From a bacterium (GTDB lineage: Bacteria > Pseudomonadota > Alphaproteobacteria > Caulobacterales > Hyphomonadaceae): a DNA stretch of 23,894 nucleotides. The notes beneath the pieces are model-generated. The model made no database searches. It was not told the origin of the DNA and was given only the letters and a program-made list of their open reading frames with translations. The stretch spans positions 1 through 23,894 of the forward strand of contig JAVBYB010000068.1 in the NCBI GenBank assembly GCA_030824255.1, read 5' to 3'. Shown one piece after another: positions 7,572 through 15,496 of this stretch. A program made the translations under genes and the position numbers. Numbering within the stretch: the first letter of the stretch is position 1; the number at the start of each line of letters is the position of its first letter.

Positions 7572-10500
7572 GTGGAGGTATGGGGAGATATTCGGCTTAA
7601 AGCCAGAGAGTGTCATGCCAAAGCCATGGCGCGAAGCCAAGGCAAGCGTGACGGCCGCTCCCTCATCGACGCCGCTTTGATCGACAATGATCTTGAGGTG
7701 CATCGCAGCTCGGCACAGCTTGAGGGCGGCATTCTGGGATGTCTTGAACGTAAAGCGAAGCTCATCAACATCGCCAGCGGACGGGATCCGAAAGATGAAG
7801 TCGTCATCCTCGCGCATGAGATTGGGCACTATCAACTTCACACCGACCCCAACAATGAGGTCACGATCATCTCAGGTGCGCTGGGTGGAGACCCGACCGA
7901 CACGGGGGCCGCAAAGGTCGAGGGATATTCTCCCCGCGAGCGGAAAGAAGTGCAGGCAGATGTTTTCGCCGGTGAGTTCTTGTGCCCCTCCGATTGGTTG
8001 CGCAACGAGTTACTGAAAGGCAGGACGCCATCGGATGTTGCGAGCGAACTTGGCCTGCCCCACAAGCTAGTGCTGAATCAGGCCATCAGAGCCGTGCTGC
8101 TGCCGCCGCTGCGGCCACGTAAATTCGAAGCCGCGCCGCCAGCGGTAGAACTCGATCCTAGCCAGGAGAAGGCAGCGACATGGTCAGCTGGGCCGCTGCT
8201 GGTCGACGCCGGACCAGGCACCGGCAAGACCCGAACCCTCGTACACCGGATCGGTCACATCCTGGCGGCGAGTGGCGGCAAATCAAGCGAGATTTTGGCT
8301 CTCACATTCTCCAATAAGGCCGCTGACGAAATGCGGTCGCGCCTATCGGCGGCCCACGCTGACGCCACCATCGAAATGTGGGTCGGGACCTTCCACGCCT
8401 TCGGTAAGGAACTCGTGTCCAAATGGGCATCAAGACTGGGTCGCACCGAAAACGTGGAGATCCTGGACGATGCCGGCCAGCTGGCGGTGCTCGAAGCCAG
8501 CCTTTCGAAACTTCCGCTCAAGCACTACCAGAACCTGTATGAGCCCGCGTTCGAACTGGTTCCAGTGTTACGCGCCATCTCCCGTTGCAAAGATGAGCTG
8601 GTTACATGGGACACCTATCTGACGGAGGCTGAGACGGCCCTGCGCAACGCGACGACGCCTGCTGAGACCGAGGCGGCGGAGCGGGCTGTCGAAATCGGCC
8701 AGATTTATAGAATCTATCAGCAGGCTCTTGAGGCCGCGGACGCCGTGGACTTTGGCGACCTCATCATGCTGTCAGTTCGCCTTCTTGAAGAACACGCCGA
8801 CGTGCTTGCCGACTGTCATGCGCGTCACAAGCAAATCCTCATCGACGAATACCAGGACGTGAACTTCGCGAGCGCACGCCTTCTCGAACTGCTTGCAAAG
8901 GGTACGCGGGACGTATGGGTGGTCGCGGATCAACGTCAGTCCATCTATCGTTTCCGGGGTGCCAAACCTGAGAATGTCGAGCGCTTCACCAGCGCATTTG
9001 GCGGACAACGCCAGTCTCTGACGACGAACTATCGGTCAGGCGAATCCATTGTTCGGACTTTCGGCGCGTTCACGAACCACATGTCATCAGACAAAAGCGC
9101 GGCTACGTCCTGGCAGGCGTACCGCGGCGGCGGCGGCGCCGTCACCATGACCGTCGCGCCGACCGTGACGGCGGAAGCCGCGGCGATCCGCGACAAGATC
9201 GAGGCGCTACGCACCGCAGGCATCCCTTACGAAGATCAAGTGGTTCTGGCGCGCAGCCATCTGACGCTCTCCCGCATCACCGACGTCCTTGGTCGCCTCG
9301 GCGTCCCGCTGTTGTATCTCGGCGACCTGTTCGAACGGCCCGAGATTTGTGACTTGCTGGCGCTTCTGTCGATCGACGCCGAATCTGGCGGCCTAGGTCT
9401 CCTGCGTGTCGCCCAGCTTCCCGAATACTCTGTTCCTCGTGACGACATTCTTCGGATCATCGCATGGTCCGCGGCCAAGCAAGTCACGCTGGCGGAGACG
9501 CTTGGTCGAGCCGACGAAGTCGAGGGTTTGTCTGATGGTTCGCGCCTTGGCCTTTCCAAACTGGCTACGCACCTGTCAGGTTTCGGTTCAGGAGCCACCG
9601 CTTGGACGATGCTGACAACCTACCTGTTCGAACGCAGCGACTATCTCCGCCGCCTCGTCGCCAGGAACGGCCCGGAGACGCAACAGCAGTTGATTGCCAT
9701 CTACCAGTTGCTCAAAACGGCAGGCGACGTGCCTCCCGGCCAAGACAGCACACGCAAGCGGTTTCTCGAACGTGTGCGCAGGATCGAGGCGCTCAACCAG
9801 GATCAGCCTTTTCGCACCATTCCATCGGAAGCGTCTGACTTTGACGCCGTCCGCGTCATGACGCTTCACGGCAGCAAAGGTCTGGAGTTCCGCGCCGTCC
9901 ATCTGCCAGCCATCGCCACCCGTTACATGCCCACTAGCCGACAATGGAACCGGTGCCCGCCGCCGCCAACGCTGGCTCACTTGGCTCTCCAAGCCGAGGA
10001 TCATGACGCCGAAGAGGAGTGCCTGTTCTTCGTCGGCATGTCGCGCGCCCGCGATCATCTCAGCCTAAGCCGCGCAGAGAAATACACCCAGCAAACCGTG
10101 TCCGCCTCCAAATTCCTGGCTGTGATCGCCGGTCAGATTCAAACGCAGCGAGTCGGCGACGTCCAGATCGACGATAGCCCCGCGCCAGTTACGCTGAGCC
10201 CGGTCAGGCGCGACAGCTACGAAGAACGCGAACTCGACATGTACCTGCGATGCCCGGCGCGCTACCGCTTCGAGATTCTCGAAGACCTGAGAGGCAACCG
10301 CGATAGTTCAGCTTACCTGCGCTTTCACCGTGTCGTTCACCGAACCATGTCCTGGATGGAGGAAGAGCAGGCGGCTGGCCGATTGCCGACGCTCGATGCA
10401 GCGCGCAGCGAAATGGCGCGTGTCTGGAACACGCACGGTCCGCGCGACTCGGGATTCGAGGGTTACTATCGCGGTATTGCTGAGACCATGGTCGCCAGCG

Positions 10501-10916
10501 TCCATCGGCTTTTGTCGAAGGAGACCGGCACGTACGACCGCGAGCCGTGGACCGTTGGTCTCAATGGCCGAAAGATCGAGCTTTTTCCTGACCGGGTCGT
10601 AATTGAACCAAGCGGCCTTGTCCGTGTGCAGCGCATTCGTACGGGGCGAAAATCCAAGTCCGAAGGCGAACACCGGATCTATGCGTTGATCCGCCTCGGT
10701 GCCGCGCAACGCTATCCGGGTCGGCCAATGGTCGTTGAAACATACTATCCCGGTCTCGATGAAGCTCTCCCGGCGGCAGCAAAGAACGACGACAAGTTGC
10801 TCAAGGAGTATGCGAGCGCCATTGCCGGGATAGAGAGCGGTGTGTTCGGGGCTGAGCCCGATGAGGCGCGCTACTGCCCCAGCTGCCCGGCCTACTTTGC
10901 CTGCGACGGCCAATAG
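7572..10916 (+). CDS. ImmA/IrrE peptidase - UvrD-type helicase - degenerate PD-(D/E)XK nuclease fusion
   Basis: This 1114-residue multidomain protein starts at GTG 7572, 3 bases after the HTH gene; no ATG is as well placed. Residues about 1-180 are an ImmA/IrrE-type zinc metallopeptidase with HEIGH at 82-86 and the downstream Glu ligand at about 126 (EVQADVFAGEFLCP). Residues about 190-850 are a superfamily 1 UvrD/PcrA-type 3'-5' helicase: Walker A GPGTGKT at 214-220, ALTFSNKAADEMRSRL, GTFHAF, Walker B IDEYQD at 424-429, QSIYRFRGA, TTNYRSG, the late motif VMTLHGSKGLEF, and FVGMSRARDHL. The C-terminus (about 885-1114) has the AddB/Cas4-like Fe-S arrangement: Cys 894 in YLRCPARY, then Cys 1102, 1105 and 1111 in the last 13 residues. 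The nuclease motif usually reading DYKTG is RIRTG here (1021-1025), so it is probably catalytically dead. A role in phage or plasmid DNA sensing or degradation is inferred. Confidence 0.9.
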   Translation: MEVWGDIRLKARECHAKAMARSQGKRDGRSLIDAALIDNDLEVHRSSAQLEGGILGCLERKAKLINIASGRDPKDEVVILAHEIGHYQLHTDPNNEVTIISGALGGDPTDTGAAKVEGYSPRERKEVQADVFAGEFLCPSDWLRNELLKGRTPSDVASELGLPHKLVLNQAIRAVLLPPLRPRKFEAAPPAVELDPSQEKAATWSAGPLLVDAGPGTGKTRTLVHRIGHILAASGGKSSEILALTFSNKAADEMRSRLSAAHADATIEMWVGTFHAFGKELVSKWASRLGRTENVEILDDAGQLAVLEASLSKLPLKHYQNLYEPAFELVPVLRAISRCKDELVTWDTYLTEAETALRNATTPAETEAAERAVEIGQIYRIYQQALEAADAVDFGDLIMLSVRLLEEHADVLADCHARHKQILIDEYQDVNFASARLLELLAKGTRDVWVVADQRQSIYRFRGAKPENVERFTSAFGGQRQSLTTNYRSGESIVRTFGAFTNHMSSDKSAATSWQAYRGGGGAVTMTVAPTVTAEAAAIRDKIEALRTAGIPYEDQVVLARSHLTLSRITDVLGRLGVPLLYLGDLFERPEICDLLALLSIDAESGGLGLLRVAQLPEYSVPRDDILRIIAWSAAKQVTLAETLGRADEVEGLSDGSRLGLSKLATHLSGFGSGATAWTMLTTYLFERSDYLRRLVARNGPETQQQLIAIYQLLKTAGDVPPGQDSTRKRFLERVRRIEALNQDQPFRTIPSEASDFDAVRVMTLHGSKGLEFRAVHLPAIATRYMPTSRQWNRCPPPPTLAHLALQAEDHDAEEECLFFVGMSRARDHLSLSRAEKYTQQTVSASKFLAVIAGQIQTQRVGDVQIDDSPAPVTLSPVRRDSYEERELDMYLRCPARYRFEILEDLRGNRDSSAYLRFHRVVHRTMSWMEEEQAAGRLPTLDAARSEMARVWNTHGPRDSGFEGYYRGIAETMVASVHRLLSKETGTYDREPWTVGLNGRKIELFPDRVVIEPSGLVRVQRIRTGRKSKSEGEHRIYALIRLGAAQRYPGRPMVVETYYPGLDEALPAAAKNDDKLLKEYASAIAGIESGVFGAEPDEARYCPSCPAYFACDGQ

Positions 10917-10920
10917 TCAC

Positions 10921-10940
10921 GCCGGGCGCGCCGGATTTTT
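10921..10940 (+). terminator. Possible Rho-independent terminator after the helicase gene
   Basis: CCGG (10922-10925) and CCGG (10931-10934) can pair around GCGCG, followed by ATTTTT (10935-10940), 5 bases after the helicase stop. The stem is short but very GC-rich. If real, it separates transcription of the helicase operon from the Bil operon that starts at 10999. Confidence 0.4.
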
Positions 10941-10998
10941 CGTCCCCACGTCGCTCTACTCCTGAGCCCGCAATTCATGGGCAACACAGGAGCCATCA

Positions 10999-11487
10999 AT
11001 GACGACGACCATCTTTATCCACCACGGCGAACGGGGGAACCTCAGCGAAGGCGCCCTGCCCGCCAGTCCGACGGGCATCGACCTTGAGAGGCTGCTGCGC
11101 AGCCTCAACATCGACCTCGACGATACCTGCCGCGTGCTGCTTGACGAGGAGGACGAGCCGCTCGACCTCACGAGCAAAGCCCCGCTCAAAGGCCTCAAAA
11201 GTGGCTGCCGGATCCATGTCACACGGTGCCTCCGCGTTCGCGTTACCGTCAATTACCTCGAACGCACGGCTCACGAGACGTTCGCCGGCGGCGCGCGTGT
11301 CCGCCGCGTCAAGGCTTGGGCTGTGCGTGCGTTCAAGCTGAAGGAGCAGGATGCGATCGAGCATTTGCTTCAGCTCTGCAACTCTGAAGATCGTCCGACG
11401 ACGGATACGCCGTTGCATGACCTGACGAAGCGCGGCGACTGTGCGATCTGCTTCGATCTCGTGCCCGAGAAGCGTGTCGAGGGCTGA
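10999..11487 (+). CDS. bilA: Ubiquitin-like modifier with two beta-grasp domains (Bil system, BilA-like)
   Basis: The 162-residue protein appears to be two ubiquitin-like beta-grasp domains in tandem: residues about 1-78 (from MTTTIFIHHGER to SGCRIHVTRC) and about 79-162 (from LRVRVTVNYLERTAHETF to CFDLVPEKRVEG). It ends directly in a glycine (Gly 162), as expected for a modifier activated at its C-terminus, so no proteolytic maturation would be needed. Two fused ubiquitin folds are the hallmark of ISG15 and of BilA, the modifier of the bacterial ISG15-like antiphage system, which in characterised systems is attached to the phage central tail fibre and yields defective virions. The ATG follows an AGGAG ribosome site (10988-10992). 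The stop is immediately adjacent to the start of the E2 gene. Function here is inferred from domain order and operon context. Confidence 0.85.
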   Translation: MTTTIFIHHGERGNLSEGALPASPTGIDLERLLRSLNIDLDDTCRVLLDEEDEPLDLTSKAPLKGLKSGCRIHVTRCLRVRVTVNYLERTAHETFAGGARVRRVKAWAVRAFKLKEQDAIEHLLQLCNSEDRPTTDTPLHDLTKRGDCAICFDLVPEKRVEG

Positions 11488-11928
11488 ATGAGCACGCTCA
11501 TCGCACCCGACCAGCAGCTGATCGATCGAGACCTCGCTCGCGCGGATTTTCGGTGCGGGCAGGCAGAAGAACGCTGGCGGCATGTCTGCACGACATGGCC
11601 CCACGTGACGATCGCGGTCGCGGCCGCTGAACGGCATGGCGCACCAACATGGTTCGATTTCCGTTTTGAGTGTCGGGGTTATCCGCGAACGCCCGTCACC
11701 GGCGGGCCCTGGGACGCTACGGCCAACACAATGCTGCCGTTTGCACGCTGGCCCGCCGGGCGATGCATTGTGCCTTCGGTTTTTCGGCCCGACTGGAAGG
11801 GCGGCGCATGCCTCTACCTGCCCTGTGACCGCCAGTCGATCGAGGGTCATGACGACTGGCGGCACCTTCCCTCAACGCCTTTGGCAGCCGCAGCGCGGCA
11901 TCATCTGCTACTTGGAACAGATCCATGA
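11488..11928 (+). CDS. bilB: E2-like ubiquitin-conjugating protein (Bil system, BilB-like)
   Basis: The 146-residue protein is the size of a minimal E2 (UBC) fold and sits between a ubiquitin-like modifier and a JAMM peptidase. Residues 98-110 ([13 protein letters not shown]) resemble the E2 active-site stretch, in which an HPN-like turn and a Gly precede the catalytic Cys in a CL context; Cys 108 is therefore the best candidate to carry the BilA thioester. Cys 93 and Cys 113 are alternatives. A downstream Trp (DDWR, about 122-125) and the tail [14 protein letters not shown] fit the conserved Trp and final helix of E2s. It starts on the base after the bilA stop and overlaps the JAMM gene by 4 bases (ATGA). 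Primary sequence similarity to eukaryotic E2 is faint, so context carries much of the call. Confidence 0.78.
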   Translation: MSTLIAPDQQLIDRDLARADFRCGQAEERWRHVCTTWPHVTIAVAAAERHGAPTWFDFRFECRGYPRTPVTGGPWDATANTMLPFARWPAGRCIVPSVFRPDWKGGACLYLPCDRQSIEGHDDWRHLPSTPLAAAARHHLLLGTDP

Positions 11929-12446
11929 CCTTCTCAATCAAGACGATTATACGGGCCTGCGCTGCGCCTAGGCATCGCCTGAGTTGCCACGCAGAGCTTT
12001 GGGCCGAGGTAACACGGCAACTTGAGCGCCGCGGCGAGGAGCGGCATGAGGCTGGCGTCTTCCTGCTCGGATACGCCACGCCGAAACACCGTCGCGTTGT
12101 CGATACGGTTTATTACGATGAGCTAGATCCCGACGCCTATTCGAGCGGGGTGTGTATCCTTCACGCACCTGCCTTCGCGAAACTTTGGGCAATCTGTCGC
12201 GAACGAAAGTTGACGGTGGTGGCGGACGTGCACACGCACAAGGGCGCCGCAAATCAAAGCGCCTCCGACAAAGCCAATCCGATGGTGGCGCGTGACGGCC
12301 ATGTGGCGATCATCGTTCCAAACTTCGCAGCAACGCCGGTCCCGATGGAGAAGCTTGGAATCTACGAGTACCGAGGCGGCCACACCTGGCGCGACTGCTC
12401 GCCGCGCACGGTGCGAGGCTATTTCTATTCCGGAATTTGGGGCTGA
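11925..12446 (+). CDS. bilC: JAB/JAMM-family deubiquitinase-like metallopeptidase (Bil system, BilC-like)
   Basis: This 173-residue protein has the JAMM zinc-peptidase signature: Glu 42 in HEAGVFLLG, His 103 and His 105 in VADVHTHKG, Ser 112 and Asp 115 in NQSASD. The fold would remove BilA from conjugates or recycle it, as the deubiquitinase of the Bil system does. The spacing between the second His and the Ser is six residues, one fewer than the common JAMM spacing of seven. It overlaps the E2 gene by 4 bases, and the E1 gene starts 4 bases after its stop, so all four genes form one compact operon. Confidence 0.88.
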   Translation: MTFSIKTIIRACAAPRHRLSCHAELWAEVTRQLERRGEERHEAGVFLLGYATPKHRRVVDTVYYDELDPDAYSSGVCILHAPAFAKLWAICRERKLTVVADVHTHKGAANQSASDKANPMVARDGHVAIIVPNFAATPVPMEKLGIYEYRGGHTWRDCSPRTVRGYFYSGIWG

Positions 12447-12450
12447 ACCC

Positions 12451-13827
12451 ATGAATACGCTCGATCACACAACTCTCCATCGGACGGCCAAATACTTCAT
12501 GGATAGCGCCAAGGCGACGTCGCACGAGCAGGCCATGGCGTTCCTTGAAAAGTTCGGACTGACGATCTACGTGAATGGCGAGACAGCCCGCACGGTCAAC
12601 GGCCAGATCGCCCTCCTTTCGCTCGTCAATCTTGCCCGCCGCACCTTTCTGGCCGGCATTGAGATCGTCGGCCCGTTGGACATCCAGGTGGTGACGAATT
12701 TGGCGACGGAGGCGACGCTTGCCGACGCCGTTGCGGCGCTCGGCGGGCGCGTTGTCGAAGCAGCATCGACATCCTGGCCGACGGCCCTGATCGGAAATGT
12801 GGATCCCGATCGCAGCGTTCCCCCCGCTTGGCGTTTGTCTTGGTCGGGCTGGCGCGGCGGCGTAATTCCAGCCTCCGATCCGACTTGTAGTTGTGATCCA
12901 AAAGCCATCCCGTTGGCTGCAGCATTGGCCGCGGCAGTTTGCGTGGCCGAGGTGTTCGCTTTTCATGCCGGCGATCATGCGATGGCGGGAAAACGTTCAG
13001 CGGGTCTTTCGCTTTGGCAACCCGGTGAGGACTGGCTTCAACCAGACGCCAGCGAACCTGCGATACTCTATCTGCCGTCGCGCCTTTGGCTGATCGGTCT
13101 TGGTAATCTTGGCCAGGCCTATGCATGGCTCTTGGCCTGCCTTCCTTATGCTGATGACGCCGATGTTGAACTCGTCCTGCAGGACTTCGACACGTTGGCG
13201 CCGTCAAACGACAGCACGTCAGTTCTGACGTCACGCGGTGTCATTGGTCGCCGCAAGGCTCGGTGGGTTTCGGAGTGGCTTGAGCGGCGCGGCTTTCGGA
13301 CCTTCATCGAGGAACGGCGGTTTGGCGCATGGACACACCGCCATCAGAATGAACCCGCTGTAGGACTCTGTGGCGTTGATAACGCCCCAACAAGAGCCGC
13401 GCTGGAAGAGGCTGGCTTCGCATTGGTCATCGAGTCCGGGCTTGGAGCAGGTGTTCACGGCTTTCGCGGCTTCTCTCTCCACACCTTCCCTGCGTCGCGT
13501 TCCGCGGCAGAGATTTGGTCCTCGTCAGCAGGGCGACATCTCCCGGCAGATCTCGCCGGCCAACCAGCGTATGTAGATCTCAAAGCGAAGGGCGCCGATC
13601 AGTGCGGTCTTGCTCAGCTTGCCTCCCGGACGGTCGGCGCGCCCTTTGTTGGCGTCATGGCGGGAACGCTTGTCATCGCGGAGCTACTTCGACGTCTTCA
13701 TGGCGGGAGAGCATTCGAGGTAATCTCATTGTCGGCGCTTAATCTCGACGACGTCGAGGCGATTTCTGGCGATCCTCATGTGTATGCGCACGGGTACGCC
13801 TCTGCCGTATCGCCATCGTCTGGCTAG
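12451..13827 (+). CDS. bilD: E1-like ThiF-fold activating enzyme (Bil system, BilD-like)
   Basis: The 458-residue protein activates the ubiquitin-like modifier by adenylation and thioester formation. The nucleotide-binding ThiF/Rossmann motif LIGLGNLGQAYAWLL has its first Gly at about residue 216. It is followed by acidic strand residues (ELVLQDFDTLAPSNDS, which contains the ATP/Mg-type Asp), a basic segment GRRKARWVSEWL, and GLCGVDNAPTRAAL, typical of E1/MoeB/ThiF proteins. Cys 385 in ADQCGLAQL is the best catalytic-Cys candidate. The first 200 residues have no nucleotide motif and may be an inactive adenylation-like half, as in canonical E1s. ATG 12451 was chosen because an upstream in-frame extension to 12292 would overlap the JAMM gene by 155 bases. 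It ends 102 bases from the convergent integrase gene. Confidence 0.88.
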   Translation: MNTLDHTTLHRTAKYFMDSAKATSHEQAMAFLEKFGLTIYVNGETARTVNGQIALLSLVNLARRTFLAGIEIVGPLDIQVVTNLATEATLADAVAALGGRVVEAASTSWPTALIGNVDPDRSVPPAWRLSWSGWRGGVIPASDPTCSCDPKAIPLAAALAAAVCVAEVFAFHAGDHAMAGKRSAGLSLWQPGEDWLQPDASEPAILYLPSRLWLIGLGNLGQAYAWLLACLPYADDADVELVLQDFDTLAPSNDSTSVLTSRGVIGRRKARWVSEWLERRGFRTFIEERRFGAWTHRHQNEPAVGLCGVDNAPTRAALEEAGFALVIESGLGAGVHGFRGFSLHTFPASRSAAEIWSSSAGRHLPADLAGQPAYVDLKAKGADQCGLAQLASRTVGAPFVGVMAGTLVIAELLRRLHGGRAFEVISLSALNLDDVEAISGDPHVYAHGYASAVSPSSG

Positions 13828-13929
13828 GCAATCGCATCTCACTGACCAACGAGATCTCATTATTTGGGGCTTCTGCCCGCGCAGTTCCGAATCTCTTGGC
13901 CATCTCGCCAACCCCTGGAGACATCGGGC

Positions 13930-15219
13930 CTACAGCTTCGTTGCCTCCATCGTTCGGCTTGCCATTGGGTTGCTACTCGCTGGAGCGGAAAGTTTCGCCG
14001 CGATCTGGCGCCCGATTTCGTCAGCAGCTCGCCGAAGCGGCGTGTCCGCCAGGTGCGCATATCTCTGAGTCGTGGACGCCTGTCTGTGACCGAGGATGCC
14101 GCCGATAAGCGGAAGCCCGATCCCGCCACTCGCACCAACGCTGGCGAACGTGTGCCTCAAGTCGTGAATACGAACGTCGCCGATGCCGGCCGCCTTGCGG
14201 ATCCGGCGCCACTCCTTGGACAAGCCATCGAAGTGGCCATCCGAGCGCGCCGCTGGAAACACCCACTTTGCATTGTCGTTCGCCCATTCGCGCTCGGCCG
14301 CCAGCAGGTTGATGGCAGCCCCGGCCAGAGGAATGATCTTTGCGCCGGTCTTGCTGCTCTCGAGCCGGAGCATCCCGAACTCAAAGTCCACTTCGGGCCA
14401 TTTCAGGGCTTCAATCTCGCCGCGACGCGCACCCGTCAGGATGAGGAGCCGGATGATGGTTGCAGCCTTGCCAGCTGTTGGCGAGGGAGCGGGCGTGTCG
14501 AGCGCCTGACCGAGCTGTCTGATCTCAGCGGCGCTTAGATAGCGGTGCCGCTTCTGGCTTGGAGCCAGTTTGACCCCCAATCCCGGATTCCGCTCAATCA
14601 GCCTTTGATCAACCGCGAAGGACAGGATTGACGACAGCAGGCGGATCGTCCGGGCAGCTGTGCCTGCACCTCCCTTGACGTTCACGAGGCCTCGCTTCCT
14701 CCCCTTGCGCTTAGTGCGGGAGTCTCCCTTGGCGATCTGATTGCGAAGGTGCTCGATGTCACTTCGCGTAAGATCGACGACGGGACGATGTCCAATCAGC
14801 GGTTTCAGGTGATGGTTGGCCTGCGCCACATCGTTCGCGATATTCTGCTGGGAGCGAGGCTCGCCGGTCCGTCGGTTGGTCGTGACACCTGTTGTCGACC
14901 AGATGTCGATGAGCTCGGCAACCGTTGCAGCCGTCCGATGGCGAAGACGTTCCTCCGCTGGATCTTCCCCGAGCCCCGCTTTCCGCAGAACCGCTTTGGC
15001 TTCAACCCGGGCCTCGTCCACGGTCGATGTTCCGTAGACACCGACGGTGAGTTTCCTGAGCCTCGCCTTGCGACCACCGCCCACACGATACTGAACGACG
15101 AATGTCTTCTTGCCGGCGGGCCTGACGCGAAGTCCGAACATCGGAAGCTCATCGTCCCAATAGATTCGATCCACCGCTTCGGGCATCACCGCATCGACAG
15201 ATCGTTTGGTCAGGCGCAC
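13930..15219 (-). CDS. int: Tyrosine-type site-specific integrase
   Basis: The 429-residue protein is a P4-like/tRNA-type tyrosine recombinase that integrates and excises the element. It begins with the N-terminal arm-binding domain (DUF4102-like: DELPMFGLRVRPAGKKTFVV at about 23-42), followed by a core-binding SAM-like domain. The catalytic domain carries the full set: Arg 265 in TGARRGEIEAL, Lys 290 in SSKTGAK, His 352 and Arg 355 in HDLRHTFAS, His 378 in GHRQ, and nucleophile Tyr 387 in TTQRYAHL. The start is GTG 15219, preceded by a GGGGA ribosome site. The tRNA-Thr remnant at 15497-15542 lies 278 bases upstream and is the probable attachment site. Confidence 0.95.
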   Translation of the reverse strand: MRLTKRSVDAVMPEAVDRIYWDDELPMFGLRVRPAGKKTFVVQYRVGGGRKARLRKLTVGVYGTSTVDEARVEAKAVLRKAGLGEDPAEERLRHRTAATVAELIDIWSTTGVTTNRRTGEPRSQQNIANDVAQANHHLKPLIGHRPVVDLTRSDIEHLRNQIAKGDSRTKRKGRKRGLVNVKGGAGTAARTIRLLSSILSFAVDQRLIERNPGLGVKLAPSQKRHRYLSAAEIRQLGQALDTPAPSPTAGKAATIIRLLILTGARRGEIEALKWPEVDFEFGMLRLESSKTGAKIIPLAGAAINLLAAEREWANDNAKWVFPAARSDGHFDGLSKEWRRIRKAAGIGDVRIHDLRHTFASVGASGGIGLPLIGGILGHRQASTTQRYAHLADTPLRRAADEIGRQIAAKLSAPASSNPMASRTMEATKL

Positions 15220-15333
15220 AAGAATCCCCGTTTTTGCTCTATTTCTTGAGACTGTAGCGCGAGATTTCTGGGCATCACCTGGGCATCACCGTGCACGGGA
15301 ATCGGGGGTGATTTGAGGAAACAGGAGGAAACA
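15181..15333. repeat. Direct repeats upstream of int (candidate arm-type sites)
   Basis: GGGCATCACC occurs at 15181-15190 (inside the first codons of int), 15270-15279 and 15281-15290; the last two are 11-base tandem units. A second pair, GAGGAAACA, is at 15315-15323 and 15325-15333. Short direct repeats within a few hundred bases of an attachment core are typical of integrase arm-binding or excisionase sites. The function here is inferred. The remainder of 15334-15496 holds only an inverted pair, GTCGGC (15451-15456) and GCCGAC (15473-15478). Confidence 0.5.
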
Positions 15334-15496
15334 TAAATTGCCATCGGACCTTCCTCTCTGATGGATTTGCGGACTGTGAGTAGCGCTGCAAACCCTTGTG
15401 GCATCAGCGAAATTGCCACGCGATGCTACAGCAGGTTATGGAAGGTGGCAGTCGGCGATGCATGTCGACTCTGCCGACCGCGAACGCTCTGTCTGG

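Noticed and set aside
12292..12450. N-terminal extension of the E1 gene
   Set aside because: It overlaps most of the JAMM catalytic region in another frame; ATG 12451 fits the compact operon.
10999..13827. Type II CBASS operon (E1-E2 and JAB with a cyclase)
   Set aside because: No CD-NTase or effector gene is present; the double ubiquitin-like protein instead points to a Bil system.
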